Below, one piece after another: positions 6,030 to 8,397 of a stretch of 8,397 nucleotides of DNA. Position numbers and translations under genes: made by a program. The stretch is from Cytophagales bacterium (GTDB lineage Bacteria > Bacteroidota > Bacteroidia > Cytophagales > ES-bin-26). The stretch lies in contig JACMKY010000564.1 of the NCBI GenBank assembly GCA_014379925.1, forward strand, positions 1 through 8,397. The letters run 5' to 3'. The notes beneath the pieces were generated by a model. The model saw nothing but the letters and a program-made list of their open reading frames with translations, was not told the origin of the DNA and did not search any database. Positions within the stretch are counted from its first letter, which is position 1, and every line of letters begins with the position of its first letter.

Positions 6030-6941
6030 TCACAGCCAGAGCATGCTCAGCACCCCGTTGAGCATGATCACCTTGCAGAGGTTGCTCAGGTAACCAAAGT
6101 CTTTCTTGGTGTCAGCCCGCACCAGCTTCACCAGCAGCCATACCACGGGCAGGAAAACCACCACGAATAAATACCCGAGAATGGGAAGACCCAGGTGGTT
6201 TCCCATCAAAAAGATCACCGTCAGGAACGAAGCCGTGAGCAGGTAGAGCAGCAGCTTGGTCCGGCGGAGGCCCCACACGATGGGCAGCGTCTGGCAGCCG
6301 AAGGTCGCGTCGCCTTTCACGTCTTCCATGTCCTTGATGATCTCCCGGATGAGCGAAATGAAGAAGGCGAAGGTGGCGTAGGTATAGACCAGTTGCTGGT
6401 GCTGCCGGAAGTACGCCGCCAGGATGGACAGGGAAGCCCCGGTGAGCAGGGCGATCACCAGGTTGCCCACCAGCGGTAGCCGCTTGAGCTGGTTGGAATA
6501 CAGCCAGAGCCCGAAAGCCGCCGCGAAGTTGTAGACCAACACCACCTTACCCAGGTAGAGTCCGATTGCCAGTCCCAGCACGTTCAGGCCCGTGTGCGCG
6601 ATCATGGCCATGCGGCGGCGCAGTATCCGGCCCACCACCACCCGCTTGGGCTTGTTGATGGTGTCGATCTTCACGTCGTAGTAATCGTTGATGATGTAGC
6701 CCGCCGCCGCAATGATCACCGTGGAAAGCACCAGCAAAAAGAACCGGTGGTCCAGCAGGTAGTTCCGCCATTCCTGCCGGGGACCGATCAGGAAGATCCG
6801 CGCCAGGTACTGCGTCAGGACGATGATCAGCAGGTTGGGAACGCGGATCAACCGGTAGAACCCAATCAAGAGAAACCATCTCGGCCGGCGTCGGCGGGTT
6901 GCTTTCACGGGGGAATGGGTTGGAATGTCGGGTTTGGACAT
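6030..6941 (-). CDS. UbiA-family prenyltransferase, geranylgeranylglycerol-phosphate geranylgeranyltransferase-like
   Basis: An integral membrane prenyltransferase that joins a polyprenyl diphosphate to an acceptor using two Asp-rich Mg2+/diphosphate sites. The 303-residue product has a basic N-terminus (RRRR near 16-19) and about eight or nine hydrophobic helices. The first Asp-rich motif is NDYYDVKID (85-93), followed by INKPKR. The second is KDMEDVKGD (203-211), preceded by LIRE. This wording resembles the archaeal-lipid-type branch that Bacteroidota genomes commonly carry, annotated as geranylgeranylglycerol-phosphate geranylgeranyltransferase. The true substrate in bacteria is uncertain, and a quinone or hopanoid-like role cannot be excluded. 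The ATG at 6941 is chosen because it is shortly followed by the basic segment and first helix. Longer in-frame readings to 7187 run back through an intergenic palindrome and are rejected. No strong promoter is seen; a TACATTCG element at 6991-6998 is a weak candidate. Confidence 0.92.
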   Translation of the reverse strand: MSKPDIPTHSPVKATRRRRPRWFLLIGFYRLIRVPNLLIIVLTQYLARIFLIGPRQEWRNYLLDHRFFLLVLSTVIIAAAGYIINDYYDVKIDTINKPKRVVVGRILRRRMAMIAHTGLNVLGLAIGLYLGKVVLVYNFAAAFGLWLYSNQLKRLPLVGNLVIALLTGASLSILAAYFRQHQQLVYTYATFAFFISLIREIIKDMEDVKGDATFGCQTLPIVWGLRRTKLLLYLLTASFLTVIFLMGNHLGLPILGYLFVVVFLPVVWLLVKLVRADTKKDFGYLSNLCKVIMLNGVLSMLWL

Positions 6942-7020
6942 ACGGCCGGACCGGGATCGGAAGGGCTTGCAGTGAAGTACGAGTCGCCAACGAATGTACG
7001 CCATTTTCGCGGCAATAGCA

Positions 7021-7046
7021 ACGGGGGACGCCCGGGCGTCCCCCGT
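7021..7046. repeat. Perfect 26-bp GC-rich palindrome
   Basis: The left half reads ACGGGGGACGCCC and the right half is its exact reverse complement, centred between 7033 and 7034 with no spacer. It lies about 80 bp upstream of the prenyltransferase start and 222 bp upstream of bshA. As RNA or single-stranded DNA it would make a stem of about 11 bp with a 4-nt loop. Candidates are a REP-like dispersed element, a dimeric-regulator site for the divergent pair, or a hairpin in a bshA leader. The symmetry is certain; the role is not. Confidence 0.85.
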
Positions 7047-7048
7047 GG

Positions 7049-7098
7049 CGGTTGGGTGGAACCGGACGTTGGGAGCCGTCCGAGAGAAGCTCCCGGAC
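7049..7098 (+). other. Overlapping, mutually exclusive short hairpins in the bshA upstream region
   Basis: Four stems overlap here. CGGTT/AACCG has arms 7049-7053 and 7060-7064 with a 6-nt loop. CGGACG/CGTCCG has arms 7063-7068 and 7077-7082 with an 8-nt loop. GGGAGC/GCTCCC has arms 7071-7076 and 7089-7094 with a 12-nt loop. GTCCG/CGGAC has arms 7078-7082 and 7094-7098. Several exclude each other, as in a switching leader RNA, but short GC-rich pairings are also easy to find by chance. Confidence 0.35.
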
Positions 7099-7135
7099 CG
7101 TAAAATTATCCGGCGGGCGGAAACTATCAAAACCA

Positions 7136-7220
7136 CTTGCCTTGTTTGCCAGTCGTGGCAAGGGTCGGCAACCAACTTCATTCGCAAGCAGGCGTGAGCC
7201 CTGGCTTGCCAACGGCAAGC
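7136..7220 (+). repeat. Cluster of TTGCC / GGCAA inverted repeats
   Basis: The core TTGCC or its complement GGCAA occurs at 7137, 7146, 7157, 7167, 7206 and 7214. Two pairs form compact hairpins: TTGCCA-GTCG-TGGCAA (7146-7161) and GCTTGCC-AAC-GGCAAGC (7204-7220, 7-bp stem). The second shares bases 7217-7220 with the 5' arm of the next terminator-like stem, so the two cannot fully form together. Confidence 0.5.
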
Positions 7221-7253
7221 AAGCGTTCGTTGCGGAACGGCAGCTTGCTTTTT
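7217..7253 (+). terminator. Intrinsic-terminator-like hairpin immediately before bshA
   Basis: Arms AAGCAAGC (7217-7224) and GCTTGCTT (7243-7250) pair over 8 bp. An inner GTTC/GAAC stem (7225-7228 with 7235-7238) closes a 6-nt loop, with GGCA bulged on the 3' side. The 3' arm runs into five T (7249-7253) on the plus strand. No such tract exists in the other direction. It ends 14 nt before the bshA ATG, an unusual place for a terminator, so attenuation of bshA or termination of a short upstream RNA are the obvious readings. Confidence 0.5.
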
Positions 7254-7267
7254 ACTAACCTCTCCCC

Positions 7268-8397
7268 ATGAAAATAGGCATTGTCTGTTACCCCACCTTC
7301 GGCGGCAGCGGGGTGGTCGCCACCGAACTGGGCAAGGCGCTCGCCAAGGTAGGCCACCAGGTGCATTTCATCACCTATACGCAACCTCCCCGGCTGGATT
7401 TCTTCAACGAGAACCTGTTCTACCACGAAGTAAACATTCCCTCGTATCCGCTTTTCCAGTACCCGCCCTACGAGCTGGCCCTGGCCAGCAAGATGGTCAA
7501 CGTGGTGGAATACGAGCAGTTGGATTTGCTGCACGTGCACTACGCCATTCCGCACGCGTCGGCGGCCTACATGGCCAAACAGATTCTCCGCTCGCGCGGC
7601 ATCTTCATTCCGGTGATCACCACCCTGCACGGCACCGACATTACGCTGGTGGGCAAGGACGCCTCCTACGAGCCCGTGGTCACCTTCAGCATCAACCAGT
7701 CGGACGGCGTGACGGCGGTTTCGCACGACTTGCGGCGGGAAACCTACGCGCAGTTTGAGGTGACCAACGACATTGAAGTGATTTCCAACTTCATCGACCT
7801 CAACCGCTTCAAACGCCAGAAGAAGGACCATTTCAAAACGGCCATCTGCCCCAACGGCGAGAAACTGCTGGTGCACACCTCTAACTTCCGCAAGGTCAAG
7901 CGCATCGGCGACATCGTGGCCGTCTTCGATCAGGTGCGGAAACTTATTCCGAGTAAGCTCCTGCTGGTGGGCGACGGCCCGGAGCGGCCCAAGATCGAGA
8001 AGCAGTGCCGCGAACTGGGCGTGACCGACGAGGTGCGCTTTTTGGGCAAACTCGACGCCGTGGAGGAAGTGCTGTCGGTGTGCGACCTGTTTTTGATGCC
8101 TTCCGAGAAGGAAAGCTTCGGACTGGCGGCCCTGGAGGCCCTGGCCTGTGAAGTGCCGCTCGTTACCAGCAACGCGGGCGGTATTCCCGAACTGAACGTG
8201 CAGGGCGTAACGGGTTTTCTCAGCGAGGTGGGCGACGTGGCCGATATGGTCAAAAACACCCTCTTCATCCTCCGGGATGAGAACCTGCCTACCTTCAAAA
8301 AGAACGCGCTGGAAAGGGCCAAGGAATTCGACATTTCCGTGATTTTGCCCCAGTACGAGACCTACTACCAGAAGGTGCTGGAAAAGAGCCAGTCCAG
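7268..8397 (+). CDS. bshA: N-acetyl-alpha-D-glucosaminyl L-malate synthase BshA (partial, 3' end beyond the right edge)
   Basis: BshA is the GT4-family retaining glycosyltransferase that transfers GlcNAc from UDP-GlcNAc to L-malate, the first step of bacillithiol (low-molecular-weight thiol) synthesis in the cytoplasm. The frame starts with ATG at 7268 and stays open for 376 codons to the window edge. Family members have about 375-385 residues, so only a few codons and the stop should be missing. The N-terminal domain has MKIGIVCYPTFGGSGVVATELG, of which GGSGVVATELG (12-22) is a BshA hallmark, then HVHYAIPHA (89-97) and LHGTDITLVG (120-129). The C-terminal donor domain has VGDGPER (234-240). 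It also has the EX7E motif E282-E290 within SFGLAALEALA and NAGGIPE (302-308). No Shine-Dalgarno sequence is visible. It is transcribed away from the rest of the window, and a terminator-like hairpin sits just upstream of its ATG. bshB and bshC are not in the window. Confidence 0.96.
   Translation, partial: MKIGIVCYPTFGGSGVVATELGKALAKVGHQVHFITYTQPPRLDFFNENLFYHEVNIPSYPLFQYPPYELALASKMVNVVEYEQLDLLHVHYAIPHASAAYMAKQILRSRGIFIPVITTLHGTDITLVGKDASYEPVVTFSINQSDGVTAVSHDLRRETYAQFEVTNDIEVISNFIDLNRFKRQKKDHFKTAICPNGEKLLVHTSNFRKVKRIGDIVAVFDQVRKLIPSKLLLVGDGPERPKIEKQCRELGVTDEVRFLGKLDAVEEVLSVCDLFLMPSEKESFGLAALEALACEVPLVTSNAGGIPELNVQGVTGFLSEVGDVADMVKNTLFILRDENLPTFKKNALERAKEFDISVILPQYETYYQKVLEKSQS

Larger units (their letters stand above)
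6942..7267. other. Divergent intergenic region between the prenyltransferase gene and bshA, rich in inverted repeats
   Basis: These 326 bp contain no supported gene. The region must hold promoters for both flanking genes, but no exact TAnnTTTG box is visible on either strand; TACATTCG (minus, 6991-6998) is the nearest. From about 7021 it is dominated by inverted repeats: a 26-bp palindrome (7021-7046), short hairpins at 7049-7064, 7063-7082 and 7071-7094, TTGCC/GGCAA repeats at 7136-7220, and a terminator-like hairpin at 7217-7253. Open frames through it encode the palindrome as GDARASP on both strands and are not credible proteins. Confidence 0.7.

Noticed and set aside
5682..6170. Plus-strand open frame of 162 codons spanning the glycosyltransferase start, the gap and the prenyltransferase end
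   Set aside because: Antisense to two recognised genes at both ends and no recognisable motif; its middle covers the repeat-bearing gap.
6942..7187. N-terminal extension of the prenyltransferase by 82 residues to 7187
   Set aside because: The added sequence runs through the 26-bp palindrome and other inverted repeats and does not resemble UbiA. ATG 6941 gives a normal 303-residue protein.
7178..7876. Long minus-strand open frame (232 codons) opposite the start of bshA
   Set aside because: It lies antisense to a clear BshA coding sequence, has a His/Val/Gly/Arg-rich composition typical of reverse-strand shadows, and shows no domain.

Overview
The window reads as a chromosomal, mostly housekeeping stretch from a member of the Bacteroidota, probably a Cytophagales-type organism with a fairly GC-rich genome. 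Four things point there. The purH-mreB-mreC-mreD order is characteristic of the phylum. A TAnnTTTG-type -7 promoter box lies just upstream of purH. A bacillithiol-type BshA glycosyltransferase is present. So is the UbiA-family prenyltransferase subtype that Bacteroidota genomes usually carry annotated as geranylgeranylglycerol-phosphate geranylgeranyltransferase. Shine-Dalgarno sequences are absent or weak, which also fits. Genus cannot be fixed from this sequence.

Layout: seven genes run leftward on the minus strand. From right to left they are a UbiA-family prenyltransferase (6030-6941), a family-2 glycosyltransferase (4966-5817), purN (4223-4978), purH (2580-4130), mreB (1402-2427), mreC (413-1273) and mreD (start at 413, cut by the left edge). 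A 326-bp, hairpin-rich intergenic region (6942-7267) separates them from bshA, which runs rightward from 7268 and is cut by the right edge very close to its expected end.

How the genes fit together: purN and purH supply two one-carbon steps of purine synthesis (GAR transformylation; AICAR transformylation plus IMP cyclisation). MreB, MreC and MreD form the core of the lateral-wall elongation machinery, and further rod-system genes may follow mreD outside the window. BshA makes the first intermediate of bacillithiol. The glycosyltransferase between purN and the prenyltransferase is lower in GC than its neighbours in sampled blocks and looks like an accessory gene.

No CRISPR array, insertion sequence, tRNA, rRNA, defence locus or clearly new multi-gene system was seen. 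The unusual material lies at gene boundaries. (1) The purN frame has no in-frame ATG or GTG before its catalytic domain, and its 5' part runs through seven tandem nonamers. (2) Two inverted arrays of a 7-bp unit between mreB and mreC would form a long hairpin followed by a U-run. (3) A perfect 26-bp palindrome lies in the divergent ubiA-like/bshA spacer. (4) A chain of hairpins ends in an apparent intrinsic terminator only 14 nt before the bshA start codon, which looks like a leader RNA or an accumulation of repeats.
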